Shown in pieces: positions 12,601-25,000 of a stretch of 64,000 nucleotides of DNA. Source of the DNA: Sitta carolinensis (taxonomy: Eukaryota; Chordata; Aves; Passeriformes; Sittidae); NCBI GenBank assembly GCA_032173965.1, contig CM063283.1, forward strand, positions 35,007,743-35,071,742. Reading direction: 5' to 3'. Numbering within the stretch: position 1 is the stretch's first letter; the number at the start of each line of letters is the position of its first letter. Below the pieces are notes generated by a model. The model made no database searches, was not told the DNA's origin, and worked only from the letters and a program-made list of their open reading frames with translations. A program made the translations under genes and the position numbers.

Positions 12601-15600
12601 ATGCCAGCCCCCTCTAAGCAAAATAAGTCAGTTTGGGAATTTTTACCACTGTGGCTTGCTTAACTCCTCACCCCTGGCAGAGTCAGCTGAAATCAGCTGA
12701 ACTGATTTGTCAGGAGCCACATAAAGCAGAGAAAATTCTTGTAAAGCAAAGAACTCCTCTAGCTGGATGCTGTCAGACCAACCTATCAATGAGCTGGCAC
12801 TGCCCTTTCCGGCAGCATTGTTCTGTCCATGGATCACACCTTGGCAAAGATGAGGTGCTGTCTGTGCTGCTGGGAACAGCTCAGCCCACTCTGCCCATTT
12901 GTATGGCAGTCCTAGCCAAGGCCATGCCACGAGACTCCCCTATCAGGGGGCTCCAGCAATTTTTACTGTATTACCTAACAAAATAGAGTGAGTAGTACAA
13001 CAGCTTTTACCAATGAAGCAACCCTGGGAGCCATTCATTTGAAAAGAATTACTAGAGCCTCTAGGGACAGAAACAATATTTAGACAGTGAGGAACTTTTC
13101 AAAAAAATTATCTCCAGGTTCTACTGAACCATGAGCAACAACATCAGGTAATCAGCCTGTCACAGGCAACAGTCTATGCTGCTGTTGCTCATCCTTAGTT
13201 TTATCTTTTTATTTTTCTGTGGTCATGAGGCCTTAAATTGAGGCCCACTGGTTTAAAGATTATTTTACTTGAAGCTACTGTTCAAAAAAAAAAAAAAAAA
13301 AGGTTGAGTTACAGCTCCTGTTCTGTAAGGTCTTACTTGTGATGGATAGAATGTACTTACCAGTCCATAAAAACACCACATTCTATCAGTACAAGAAAGC
13401 TCCTCACCACAGAAGATCTTCCTGTTTAGACATTAAGAAAATAAAACCAGGAAGTTTCCCTAATGAAATCCATTACTGAAAAACATTTACTTCTTTCAGC
13501 ATTGATAAAGAACAGGTTCAGTTTTCCTCTGTTTTTTAATTTTTCAGCACAATCTGCTGAGAATTAAGATGGTCACAGACATCCTAGACCAGGTCTTTTA
13601 CTCATCACATTAATATTCTCCATATTTTTCAGAGCTTCTATTTTCATTAAATTCGAGTGGGCTACTCATGGCCCTCAAGCCTGATGTACTTTCATCATAG
13701 CTGGATCTGCTCTGCTGTGGTTACTTAACTCTCTTCCAACTGCTTCTGTGATTTTCCCCTCTGCATTCTTATCCTAGCCAAATGCAAGCCAGGCTTATCA
13801 GGGTGGAGCACAGCTGCTTGCTTCAGGAATGCTTCAGAGCTACTTGAATATGGCCAGAAAATCAGTACAGGAGACTTTCAGTGCAAAAAGGTGCAGCATT
13901 TAGAATCAGGACCTGGCATTTGAAACATTGCTGTGGCTTCATCAGGCAGGCAGTCTGCCAGCTGAAATGAGGTGTTCTGTACAACCTAAGCCTGAGGTGC
14001 TGAGATCCCCTGTTAGACACTGAGATTTTACTGGCTATCTCTTGGCTTTTATGTCTGTGGACTATTCCTCATCTTCACGTGGTGACAGTGAGGGCTGCTT
14101 CACATCTCTGCTATAAGTGAGTGACTCTCCCACCAAGAAAACTGAAACTTCAGAGAGTTGCTCCTTCTCTTTTGGAAAAATAAAAAGTAACAATGCAGTT
14201 TCCTCAATAGTCTCATTTTTGCATAGCAGGGCTCAGCACAGGCCCTAGCCTTTTTCTGTTACTACTGAAAGCATACACAAAAAAAAAAAAAATTGTCATT
14301 TAAAATATTTGTCTCTCAAAACTCCATCTGCTGTTAGTTAAGGGACTATTGAGGCAGAGAGACTACTGAATACAGACACGTGATAGAGGTGTCCAGGTTA
14401 CTGACTAAAGCTCCAAAGTGCCCAGCCACTGCTTGGCAACAACACTGCTCTTTCACGGACCAGCCCAGACCTGTGGCTGTTCTTTGAACCTTTACTGCTT
14501 GGCCCCTTCTTAACCTGCTACCACATATCTTAGTGCCAGCTACCTGAGCCCAAGAGCTCTGCAGGGCTTTGCCTGCCAGCTACACCAGAGCCAGCCCTGG
14601 GGGGTCACCAGGAGCCCACGCCACCAGCTGCCTGCAGGTTTTCTTTCATTCAGTTCCGATAAACTGCCTGGATCTTGTGCTTTGTCCACAGACACCATAA
14701 ACATTTTTGTCAGTGCTCTGCACCATGTGCAGGGCCTGGTTCAGCCCCAAGGACAGAGCTGCAGCTGCCATTCTGGCTGGTTTTATCTGCTATGTCCCCA
14801 AACAGTGTGATGCTGAGAGTCCTTTCTGCACTTGTTCTCCCCTCCTACACACACAAAGGGTGCCTAAAACTTACACAAGCGGTTACAACAAAGCAAAGAA
14901 GGGCACAGGCAGTGAGCCAAAGTTTGTTTACTCTGAAGATAAAGCAGCAAATTGCAACTGCTTGGTACTGTAAGAAGTCCCTCCCAGTAAATCAATACAG
15001 TGAAGCTCGGATAATGCAAGTAAGTGTTTTAAAGTAATGTTACCTTAAAAATAATGAAATTTGCAGCTGTTACATATCCCAAGACTTCTACATAAACTCA
15101 GAAAATATTTGTTTGGGTCAAAAGATGTTCCTTTTTTTTTTTTTTCTCTCTGCAGACACCACAATTTGATTAGAGCATAAATCTTGATGAAAATGTATTT
15201 TTACTGACTTCACATGACATGGCTCAGTTACATGACATCATAATGCAGGTAATGCTGCCTTAAAACACTGAGAGAGGTGACCAGGGGAAGCAGCAACTGC
15301 TTGCTCTGTATTTGTTGATAAAAGGTAGATCCTTCTTCCCATAGACTGGGCCCAGGTCTAGTTCTAACCTTTGCAGTCAGTCTGACTTTGTCTCCCCCAT
15401 CTCCAGCAGTTTGCAAGTTACATATTCGCAAATGTGACTTGTCTTTACTAGAAACTGTAATTGGGGTTGTTATCTTCCCACCGCTAGGAACCAACTCTGA
15501 ACTGGAACAAAAGAGATGAAAAGGGAATTCCTAAGCAGTGAGAATGGAAGACACAGAACATTTCCGATGGGGATGGTGAAACAGTTATTGCAGGTTTCTT

Positions 15601-15963
15601 GACAGTACTGGCTTAATTCATAAACACATCTCATTACGTACCAAGGCTTATGTAGCTGTATTGTATAACTGAGCAAATTATACAGTCACATATTTGCTAT
15701 TACAAGGCTATCTAAGATACTCATTAAACTGCTCAAGGTGAGGTGATAATTCACCTCTTATTTCCAGATTTTATGTTGCATTTCCTGAAAAGCTGAAGAC
15801 TGGATGTAGATTCATAAATACGCACAGAACAATAACGGCTGAGCTTTAGTAAACAGCTTAAGACATTCTGAAATGGAGAAAAAGAGATTATTTTCTCACA
15901 GAAACTCAAAATAAAAATTTATGTTTCTCAGTAAAAAACAATCCTGTTTCTGAACAAGAATTT

Positions 15964-15979
15964 ACACACACACACACAC
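15964..15979 (+). repeat. (AC)8 microsatellite
   Basis: Perfect dinucleotide run in intergenic sequence. Confidence 0.9.
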
Positions 15980-16574
15980 TAATAATTTCAAGAAACTAGA
16001 CTTAAAAAACCAAATAAAATAAATTAACAGACTTAAAGTATGCAAGGAAATGTATTTCTATAAAATGCTTCTTAAAGATCCCAGGGATGGTGACATTTGA
16101 GTGACCACTGAAGAATGTTTCAAAGCCATTTCAAGACTGGGGTGAGCATTGGATCACAAGTGCTCTTTCCAAGAAACTTAACAAGAGGAATTTGGATTAC
16201 AACAATTTGAGCAGTAATTTATTTACTATAGTTTACAATAAATGAATAATTAAGTTTTGTGAATTTCAACAACTTTAAAGAGTTTGGACATATACAGGGC
16301 TGAAAAATGAGGTATATTGTAGTGTACCACATGCACGAAGGACACATGATGACAAGGCATTTGCAGCCCATGGGAAATGTCACACATCACTTTGCCTTCT
16401 CTGCCTGGCAAAGTCCCAAGCACATCATTCCCTGTACCTGCCAGCCCCAAGACGCATTGGTAGTTTGCTTTCCCTGTTACATCTGTTCCTAAGGCCAGCC
16501 ACTCGTGGGGCTTTCAAATCACGGGACATAACCGGCTGTGCTGGTGGTGAGGATCCAACTCCATTGCTGGTAAT

Positions 16575-17202
16575 ATTCAGCGTGCCCAGGTGGCCAAGAC
16601 GGCCAACAGCAACAGGGCCTGAACCAGCAGCGGTGTGGCCAGCAGGACCAGGGCAGGGATCGCCCCCCTGCACTCAGACTGGTGAGGCCACACCTCGAAT
16701 GTCTCCAGTTCTGCGTCCCGCGCTACAACGAAGACATTGAGGGGCTGAAGAGGGTCCAGAGAGGGCAATGGAACTGGCCAAGTGCTTGGGACACAAGTCC
16801 TGTGAGGAGCAGCCGAGGGAGCTGGGGTGCTCAGCCTGAAGAAAAGGGAGGTTCAGCGGGTAACCTCGTCACTTTGTACACCTCCTGAAAGGAGGTTGTA
16901 GCCCGGTCGGGGTCGGCATCTTCTCCCAAGTAACCAGCGGCAGGATAAGATGACATAGTCCTAAATTGCGCCATGGAAGGTTAAGGTTGGACACTAGGAG
17001 GAATTTCTTCATAGAAAGGGTGACTGAGCATTGGAATGGGCGGCCAAGGGAGGTGGTGGAGTCACTATCCCTGGAGACATTAAGGAGACTGGGCGCGGCA
17101 CTGAGGAGGCACTGAGTGCCGCGCTCTAGTTGACATGCGGGTGTTCGATCATAGGTTGGACTCGATGATCTCGGAGGACTTTTCCAACCTGATTCTGGGA
17201 TT
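16575..17202 (+). mobile_element. CR1 LINE, 3' part, directly upstream of the FBXL3 promoter
   Basis: About 630 bases following the CR1 3' consensus in order: CAGGTGGCCAAG, the CCTGAACCAGCAGCGGTGTG region, GAGGCCACACCTCGAATG, GAAGAGGGTCCAGAGAGGGC, GGCAATGGAACTGGCCAAG, AGGAGGAATTTCTTCATAGA, TGGTGGAGTCACTATCCCTG and GGTTGGACTCGATGATCTC. It ends with CCAACCTGATTCTGGGATT. The 3' end stops about 20 bases before the CpG island, so the LINE is the immediate upstream neighbour of the FBXL3 start region. Confidence 0.92.
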
Positions 17203-17219
17203 AGCCTCGCTACGTCTCT

Positions 17220-17870
17220 AGACACCCCTGCTCCCTTCCTGCCCGAGGCAGGAGCCGGCCCGCACCGAGCCGCGGCGCGGACCCGCGGGAGGAGGAGCCG
17301 GCGCCCTCCCTCGCCCCGCGGCGCCGCGGGCGGGCCGCGCTGAGGGGAGGGCGGGGCCACCGCCTCCCCGCCCGCCGCCATTTTGGCTGGTTCGCGTCGC
17401 TTCCGCCGCTGGAAGTAAACAGAGAGCGAGGCAGGGCAGGAGCGAAGCAGCGACGCGGGCGGGACGGGACGGACCGGACGGCCGGGCGGAGGAGGCGGAG
17501 GCGCTGGGGTCGGCTTTGGCGGAGAGGGCTGATGTGGCCGGAGCGGAGGCGCCAGCGCGGCCCGAGCCCCGGTTAATGCGAAGCGCAGCAGGGAGCCGCC
17601 AGGTGATGGGGCGGGAAGGGAAGGGACGGGCGGCGGCGCAGTGGGTCCATCCGCAGCGTCCCAGGCCCCAGGAGCGGGCTCCGAGCTGCGGGGCCGGCGG
17701 GGCTCGGGGCCTGCCGGGCGTCGGAGCCCCGCGCCCCGGGCCGGGGCTGGGCCGGGAGGAGGAGAGCCTGAGGGGAACCTTCTCCGGGACTAGCGAGCGA
17801 TCCTTAAATCCTAGTGCGTCGTGTTTGGGGGTCGCTGCCTCGCAGCCTTCCCGTGATAGCGGTTATGAAT
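17220..17870 (+). promoter_or_regulatory. CpG-island promoter of FBXL3 with GC box and YY1-type site
   Basis: Dense CpG stretch with GGGCGGGGCC at 17349-17358 and GCCGCCATTTTGG (YY1-type, at about 17375-17387). There is no TATA box. Transcription probably starts between about 17,380 and 17,470. Confidence 0.75.
17400..17602 (+). other. FBXL3: FBXL3 exon 1, non-coding (5'UTR), start approximate
   Basis: The GC-rich exon ends at CCGCCAG before gtgatg (donor at 17603). FBXL3 in mammals also has an untranslated first exon with the start codon at the beginning of exon 2, as here. The 5' end is not determined. Confidence 0.55.
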
Positions 17871-20800
17871 CGTGAAATCCTCGCTGTGTCCAGCGGGACA
17901 GGTTGTTTGCGGCAGGGAGGGGGTGGGTTCGTGTCCGGGTCGCTCCCTCTTTCAGCTCGTGCTCCCTTTTAGCGCATTCCTGGTGTTCCTAGAACAGCCT
18001 TGTGTGGGGGTGAGGCAAGCGAGCTCGGTTGGACAGGCTCTTGGGAGAGCTTTATCAGTCGGGTGCAAACAGCTCACTGCACAGTTTGTTTTGTTTGGTT
18101 TAGGTTATGGGGTGAGGGTTTTTTTGTTTTGTTTTGGGTTTTTTTTGTTGTTTTGTTTTTTTTTAACTGCCGTTGTGTTCTGGCTGCACCTTACTCGGCA
18201 ATAAAAACAATGTTAAGCACGTGCTTTGCTCCTCCTCCAGCTGCTCGGTGACTGAACTGTGTGATTAGGGCTGGACGGGACTACTGCAAACAAGATAGCG
18301 TGGGTTGCGCCCAGGTGCGGAGTTCAGAAACAAGTCCTTATAATAGGTCGAGAAATTTACTTGGAAAATCTTAAGGAGTCAGGCACCCCGCTTTCACCTA
18401 TCCCTCCGCCCCGGTAGAGTTGGGTATTTTTGTTGATTTGGGATTTTTTTTGTTTTCTTTCCCCTTTCTGCCAAGATCTTAGCTTATAAAGCAAAGTTGG
18501 TTATAGCGGCAGTTTGAAAAACAGTAATACGTGTGTGTCCTGAGTGTGCCAGGGAGAGTTAAAAGCGCGATTGATGGTTCCTGCCTTTCTAAGAAGTGAT
18601 AAGCAATCATCTCCTGAAAAATAGGTTTTACTCATACAGTAATTTGCTAGCGTGGAATTTGCGTCCATGTCTTCCTTGTTGAAAAATTTGCCTTGGATTT
18701 CAAATGGTCAGATCTTTAAATTACTGGATACATAAAGCAAAGTGAACTGAACTTTTAATTGCGCTTGCCTGTTCTTATGTTAAATATCCAGAAAGGTTTA
18801 CTCTCTTAAGTGGCTTTTTAAAAATAAATGTATTTTCAGATAGCTCTGTAAACTTGTGCAGGCAGATATACATTCTTTACATTTTGTATTTGTTTTATTG
18901 TTGGCAGTTACATTTGAAAAAAAAATATTCTGATACTTTAAGTTCTGAAACAAGAAACCAAAAATTAGATAAACAAATTGGTTAAAAATTAGATGACAAA
19001 GCAGTCATGCATTCTTAAAATATTTTTTTAGTCTTGAGCTTAGGCACTTTTTTTTGTGTTTGGAAAATGTTTGCCAAGGAAATATTTTTTGAAAGGTTAT
19101 ACTTAATCTCCTTTTAATTGCAAGATGTCAGTAACAAAACAAAGTTGTCTGGAAAGGTGTGTTTTTTCCTCATCCCATGCTTTAAGTGATGGCATTTAGA
19201 ACATCTAACTTCTTACTTTCTTGGAAGAAGAAATCATCATCAGTAAACCTATCGTGATGGCTGTGTTGTCTCTTTTTTTTAAGTTGGCGGTTTATAAAAA
19301 TGTGCAACAGTATCCACAGTTTCTCTGGGTGGGGTTTGGTCTGTAACCAGCATCTAGTAACTCCTTAGAGCTCGTTCCAGTTAGCTCAGAGGTGCACCCT
19401 GAGAGCTGCTGATGACCTGGTCCACTCCTGTCAGCACATCCCTGAGGCCTTTTTTCAGATGAAAAATGAATGCAGTTTTGTCAGGGGCAGCTCCCTCCTC
19501 ATCTTCTCTGAAAGGGAGACAAAAAAGAGTGGAAAAAAAACCCCAAACCCTACTTTAGTGCAGTGATAAAAGTAGCCTACCTAACTGGAACGTCTGTGCA
19601 GGTTTACTACTTTGCTAGCAAAAGGTGAAACAGGATCTCTGTAAAGACTTAAGAGAGAGCCCAGTCTCACAATACCTTGTGTAGCTTTTTGCAGATAGCT
19701 TTGGAAAGACTTGGACATCAAGCAGGCAAGCGTGAATTTGGCAAGTTAATAGCTTGCCTATGGTGAATGCTCATTTTAACCTAGTTGTTCGGAATATCTG
19801 TTTAGCCTAAAGCTTAAACTAATGTTGCATCTGAGACTAGCTTATTATAAATATTGTACTCAGTTACTATCTCTAATTGAAGCATGACAGACTTGCAGTG
19901 GATTTGCCAATTAATTTTAAGTTAAATTCCATTTTCACAGTTGAAAAATCCAATTCCTTTATATTTTTTTTTTTTTAGTTGCAGATGGTTCTGAGTCACT
20001 GTTCAGTTTTCTTGCTTTTCTTCACTGTTCAAGTGGCTCAGCAGCAGAACTCTGTCTCTGGCATAAAGCTTGTTCCAGCACAGGAATTATGTTCTGCTTA
20101 GTCCCAGAGATGGGAACTGAATCATGGAAAACAGTTCCCAGGAAGCAAGTAAAGATTTTTGCCCAGTACTGCTTTCATCCTCTGCTTGCCTCCAAGTGTG
20201 CTGAGAGTAAAAATAGGAATTGAAAAAAGTCGAGACAAATTTTCTTCATCAGTCTTTCGTGACTGTATGTTCAGGTTTGTCTGTATCACCTTGTGAATGG
20301 CTTTAGACCTTAAGTGATAGCTTGCTTCTGTCATGTGAGTAGGTTGGATTAAAGCCTTTCAAAGATAGGTGGGAGGTGCTGGCTTTGAGAAAATAATCTG
20401 TGATGCACTGGATTATGAACAGTACAATTTTTAGCTGGCATTTTGTTTTAGGAAGTATTTCCAAACTTAGTTGCAGTACATAGCAGGGAAACTTATCTTT
20501 TCAGATCCCAGAAAGGACAGGGCATATGATGATCCTAGACATGTAATTGTACTTGAATGGTAAACCAGGATGATTTTGCTGTGTATGAAGTCCTTGTTTA
20601 TCTTCTGAAATCAGGGAGGCAGGGGATGCTTTGTGTGTCAGGCTCACCCTGCCCCTAGATTCTCTCAGCTTTTTAGAGACTGGAATTGAGCGCATTGTAG
20701 TTGAGTATGAGGTAGCAGAGCCCTTTAGGACATGATGTGCATCACACTGAGGCTTTTAAAAATAAATGATCAGATGCCAAGTTCAGTTGTAAGATGGCAT

Positions 20801-21718
20801 GTATGAAAGAACATATTTGGATTAAAACCCAGTGAGCCCTAGATTCATTTCAGATGTATGTAGTGATAAGGGTTTTTTTTCCTCCAGTAATGTAATATAA
20901 GGTAGAAGTTGTTTAAGTAACTTCCTTATGGAAAAAGCATATGCTGCAACCTTTTGCCTCAGACTTGCTGAATTTAATACAGTTTTGAAGAAATTTTTCT
21001 GGCCATTCTCTAAACTTTTTTTGTGTGTTGAAATTTCTAGACTGTTACTGGAAATCTTCTGTAATCCCTATTTACTAGTTAGTTGGAAAAATGAAAGCAC
21101 ACCAATGGACTTGATGAAACGTGTTTTCAAGGATACTGATTTAAAACAGATGCCCATTAAAGTAATGTATTTTAAATAAATAAATTTAAAAAATATTCTT
21201 CCTCTCTGAGAAAAAAATTATTTGGTCTGATACAACATCTGCAATATGCAGTGCCTGCAAGCATGTGTAGAATAATTATTTACTTCCTTGCCTGACTTTT
21301 TATCTCCACAGTTTCAAGTGTTGTTCCTAATAAATAGGACTGGGGCAGCAATATTTATGTCAGTGTTCAAAAAATTGTTTAGAAGATTACTCTACTGTTC
21401 TACTAATGGAAGGATAATAGTCAACAGCACAGTAAAACAAATTAGGTTCAAAGTGTTCTCAAACACACAAATGAAACACTGAAAGGAGAGTGACTGTTTT
21501 AAATGGGTTGGTACTGTTAATGATTAAAGAAGTAATATTAAAGATACCAGTTTAGATGATAATGTTATTTCTGGATTGTCAGTTTGCTTTGTTACTTGGG
21601 GTTTTTTTTCCTTTATATATGCCAGGTAAAAAAATTGTCACCTTTTTCACCTCCACAGTTTATCAGCTCTTTTATATTTATAAAATAAAGAGATTTTTTT
21701 AAAATTTCTTCTATATAG
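17603..21718 (+). other. FBXL3 intron 1 (4.1 kb)
   Basis: The first part is still CpG-rich, then AT-rich. It includes a T/G-rich tract at about 18,085-18,170 and a CACGTG E-box at 18,218. I recognise no interspersed element. Confidence 0.55.
18218..18223. promoter_or_regulatory. CACGTG E-box in FBXL3 intron 1
   Basis: Canonical palindromic E-box inside the longer palindrome AAGCACGTGCTT, about 600 bases after the first exon. CLOCK/BMAL1, MYC or USF could bind it. The function is inference from the motif only. Confidence 0.4.
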
Positions 21719-22081
21719 AATGAAACGAGGAAGGAAAACTAATGAGGCCAACAGCAGTTCACCTGAAGACGCAGCTGAGAAGGAATCCAAGAGACACAAG
21801 GTTGTAGAGAAGAAAACTGCAGTTGTGCAGAGTCCTGACTGGGCAAACCTGCTCCAAGACATTATCCTGCAGGTGTTCCAGTACTTGCCACTTCTGGATC
21901 GTGCTCATGCATCCCAGGTCTGCAGGAGCTGGAACCAAGTGTTTCATATGCCCGATCTCTGGAGGTGCTTTGAGTTTGAGCTGAATCAACCAGCCACGTC
22001 GAACCTGAGGACTACACACCCTGAACTAATCAAGCAAATAATAAAGAGGCATTCCAATCACCTGCAGTATGTTAGCTTAAG
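21719..22081 (+). CDS. FBXL3: FBXL3 first coding exon (start codon, F-box)
   Basis: The acceptor is ttctatatag and the ATG at 21720 is the second base of the exon. It encodes M-K-R-G-R-K-T-N-E and a Ser/Glu/Lys-rich tail, then the F-box and the first LRR up to H-L-Q-Y-V-S. It ends AGCTTAAG before gtagtg, where a related AGCTTxAAG (Ser-Phe-Lys) is expected, so one base is missing. Confidence 0.93.
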
Positions 22082-25000
22082 GTAGTGTATTCTGTGTTTT
22101 TTTAAAGTAACTTTTATTCTAAAAGGAATAGGGCAGCTGTCAGTGTGGTAAGTGGCCCTGTTTTCAGGCTTAATATATGGAAGAAATGGATTCTCTAAAT
22201 GGACATATACGTGGAAGTTACTTCCCAATTAATTTGGATATATTTTCAGGACCAAAACTTGGAATAACACTATTGAACATACCTTTTCATTGTCTTATTT
22301 TTGTTAGGTGGGAATTTTTTTGGTTGGTGGTGTGGTTCATTTGTTTTTGTTTTTTTGTTTTGTTGGTCCTTTGTTGGTTTGTTTGGTTCTTTGTGGGTTT
22401 TCTGGTTGGTTTTGGATTTTTTGGTTTTTTGAGTTTTTTTGGTAGCAGTTTAACTGCTTAAAATTCTGCTTCATGAAGGGAACAGAAATAGTTCTGATAC
22501 GACTACATGCGTAGGTTACTGCCTCAGAATTGAGTTCAGTCAGGATGCATAAGTTGAGCATTTCCCCATTTCGCATCCTATAGGTACTTGGCTCTAATAT
22601 TCATGGTTAGAAAACATCTAATGCACAGAGAGTGACTTCAGTACTGCTAGTCATCAACTTGCAGTTTTAATAATAAATGTTATGGGATTGTCTGTACTCA
22701 GCACACTGCATTTCAGGGAACTGAAAAAGTACGTGGGATTTGCATAGGGTGGTGCATGTACTAATCGTGCCTGGCTGAGGAATACCATTTGATGAGAATT
22801 GGTTCTCTTCACACTGTGGAATTACTTTCAGCAGATGAAAGCCTTTAATGTGGGCTTACATACCAGTGTGTTTTGGAAGTGAGCTGTGAGTCTCATGGCT
22901 GCATATGCATCAGCTGTGTGAGGAATTTGGAAAGGAAATGTGTTCTGCAGCAAGTTCAGCTTACTTGTGTCTGAGATCAGGCAGTTCTAATGCTGGAATC
23001 ATCAGCATGTGAGTATCTGAGTCACCTCTGCCTGATCACATGTATTGCTACTGCTTGCTTGCAGATACAAACTGTTACCACAAGGTTTGCAGGGCTTTTA
23101 TCAGCATCCAAATAAAGAAAACCTAGGGCTGTAGTGGAGTGACCTCCTAGTGTCTTACCTTCTGTCTATGTTACTTTACACCCAAAGAATTTCGGGTGCC
23201 CTTTGCTCATGGGGTGATCCATCATTTCTTTCATGTGTCACTTCACTTGTCCTCAGTGCTGGAGAATACACAAGGAAGTGGGTGTAACATTCACTGTGCC
23301 TCTGTAAAGGCTGAAAACAGGAGTCATGTTTTCTGTAGGTAAGGAAAGATCAGATGAGATTGTTGAAAATCAAGGTTTTTCAGCTTGCATTTGAACAGAA
23401 AATGAGCGTCCATTGGACTTAATCTATTGCTGCCAAGGAAGCATGGCTTATGGTGGAGTTAAATTTGATCTTGTGATCAAGCTCTATACTGTTTTGTAGA
23501 TTTGCAAAGCTGTCAGGACTGGTGTACATACAAGGTTATTCAGAAAGCACATCTGAGTGTCAGGGGAAGTCCACTGGAGACACACTAAGTGATTTGGTTG
23601 AGTAGCAAGCTGACTCAAAGGTTTTTGGGTTTGTGGTGGTTTGCTTGATTTAGTTTGGGGTTTTTTTTAGATTAGCCATTTCATCCGTTGTGGTTTTAGC
23701 AGTGAAAGACCATACAGGTTCATATGATAATGCACTTAACTCTAGCAGCTCAATTTCATGAACTGAGCCACTGTAAAAAGAAGAGGCTTTTGAAAATAGT
23801 AAGGATTTATAGAATTCTTTCACTTTGGTAAGGAGGAATGTAAGGTGGAATTGGAATAGGCTCTGGACCCTCCACTTGCTAGTTATATGATGTGTAATGT
23901 GTATCTTGGATCAAATTGTTCAGCTGACCCCTCACCATTCTATATTTTACTGAAGAGTAGTAAATTTATAGCAGATAGTCTTGGATTTTCGGTTCGTATG
24001 TTTTGGGGGAATAAAGAATAACAATGACAAATTCACAATGAGTTGGGTTTTTTTAACATCATATTTCAGAAGGTAAAGGGGAAAAAAAAAGTTAAAGAGT
24101 ATATTTGCAGTGCTTTCTGAACACAAAATTCGTTTTGTTTTAAGGTGGACAGTAGCAAGGAATCTGCAGAAGCAGCTTGTGATATTTTATCACAGCTTGT
24201 GAATTGCTCTCTGAAAACACTTGGGCTAATTTCAACTGCCCGGCCAAGCTTCATGGATTTACCAAAGGTATTTTCTTACGTATATTTTCTATTGCAAAGT
24301 ATTGCAGTGTTTCATACAGTACTTCTGTAACTTTATGAAAAGTTTTATCGTAGGAATATGAATCTTCAATAAAGAAAAGTTTATTAGTGGTCTGGTCTCT
24401 AACAAAGGGAGGAGGGATGTGTAAAGGGATGTGTACAGTGATGAATATATAAAGTTCCATTCAGTCTCTGAATCATATGAGAAGGTAGTCCTGACCTTGT
24501 TCTTTCAAGTCCTCCTGTCTGTTGACCTCAATGTAGTGCTGAGCAGCATGGTGCAAATTAAGAGGCTAGACAGTTCAAGTCTGTGTAAATGTGTTGTGGG
24601 GTCTGTTTTGGGGACAATTAAAAACAAATGAGTGGTAGAGTTTTATCCATGTGGACTTTCCATAGGGCTTAATGCAATCTCTTCAGAAAGAAATAGGATC
24701 ATGATTTGCAGGGCGTCATGTCATGCAGTCAAGCATCAGCATCCTTGGTGAAGTGCACTGTATTTCTCAAATTTTCAGTCAAGGTTTTTACCTTGCATGT
24801 TTACCAAAAATCAGATCTTGTTAGAAGGCATTTAATCTGGAAGACACCAGGTCTCTTACATGTCCTTCTAGAGAAGCCTTCCTGCTAGTGAGGTGGAAGT
24901 GTACTATTGCTAATGAGCAGGGGAGTGGTTGTGAAGGGCCAGATACAAATAGACTATTAGCTTGATCTCAGTGATGTCATGGCTGCTGATGGCAGTAAGA

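Larger units (their letters stand above)
8986..16570. other. Intergenic region between MYCBP2 and FBXL3
   Basis: About 7.6 kb without a recognisable gene. It holds the two CR1 fragments at 9.6-10.1 kb, an unclassified GC-richer block at roughly 10.3-12.6 kb, A runs near 13,285 and 14,280, and an (AC)8 at 15,964. The longest open frame (minus strand, 10,939-11,478, 179 codons) has no family motif. Confidence 0.6.

Noticed and set aside
16869..17381. 170-codon minus-strand open frame
   Set aside because: It is antisense to the CR1 LINE and the CpG island; its open length comes from composition.
22082..24144. Other splice sites that would rescue the FBXL3 frame
   Set aside because: Alternative acceptors at 24,069 and 24,110 lead to stop codons within a few codons. 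A non-GT-AG boundary would be needed, so a one-base deletion is simpler.
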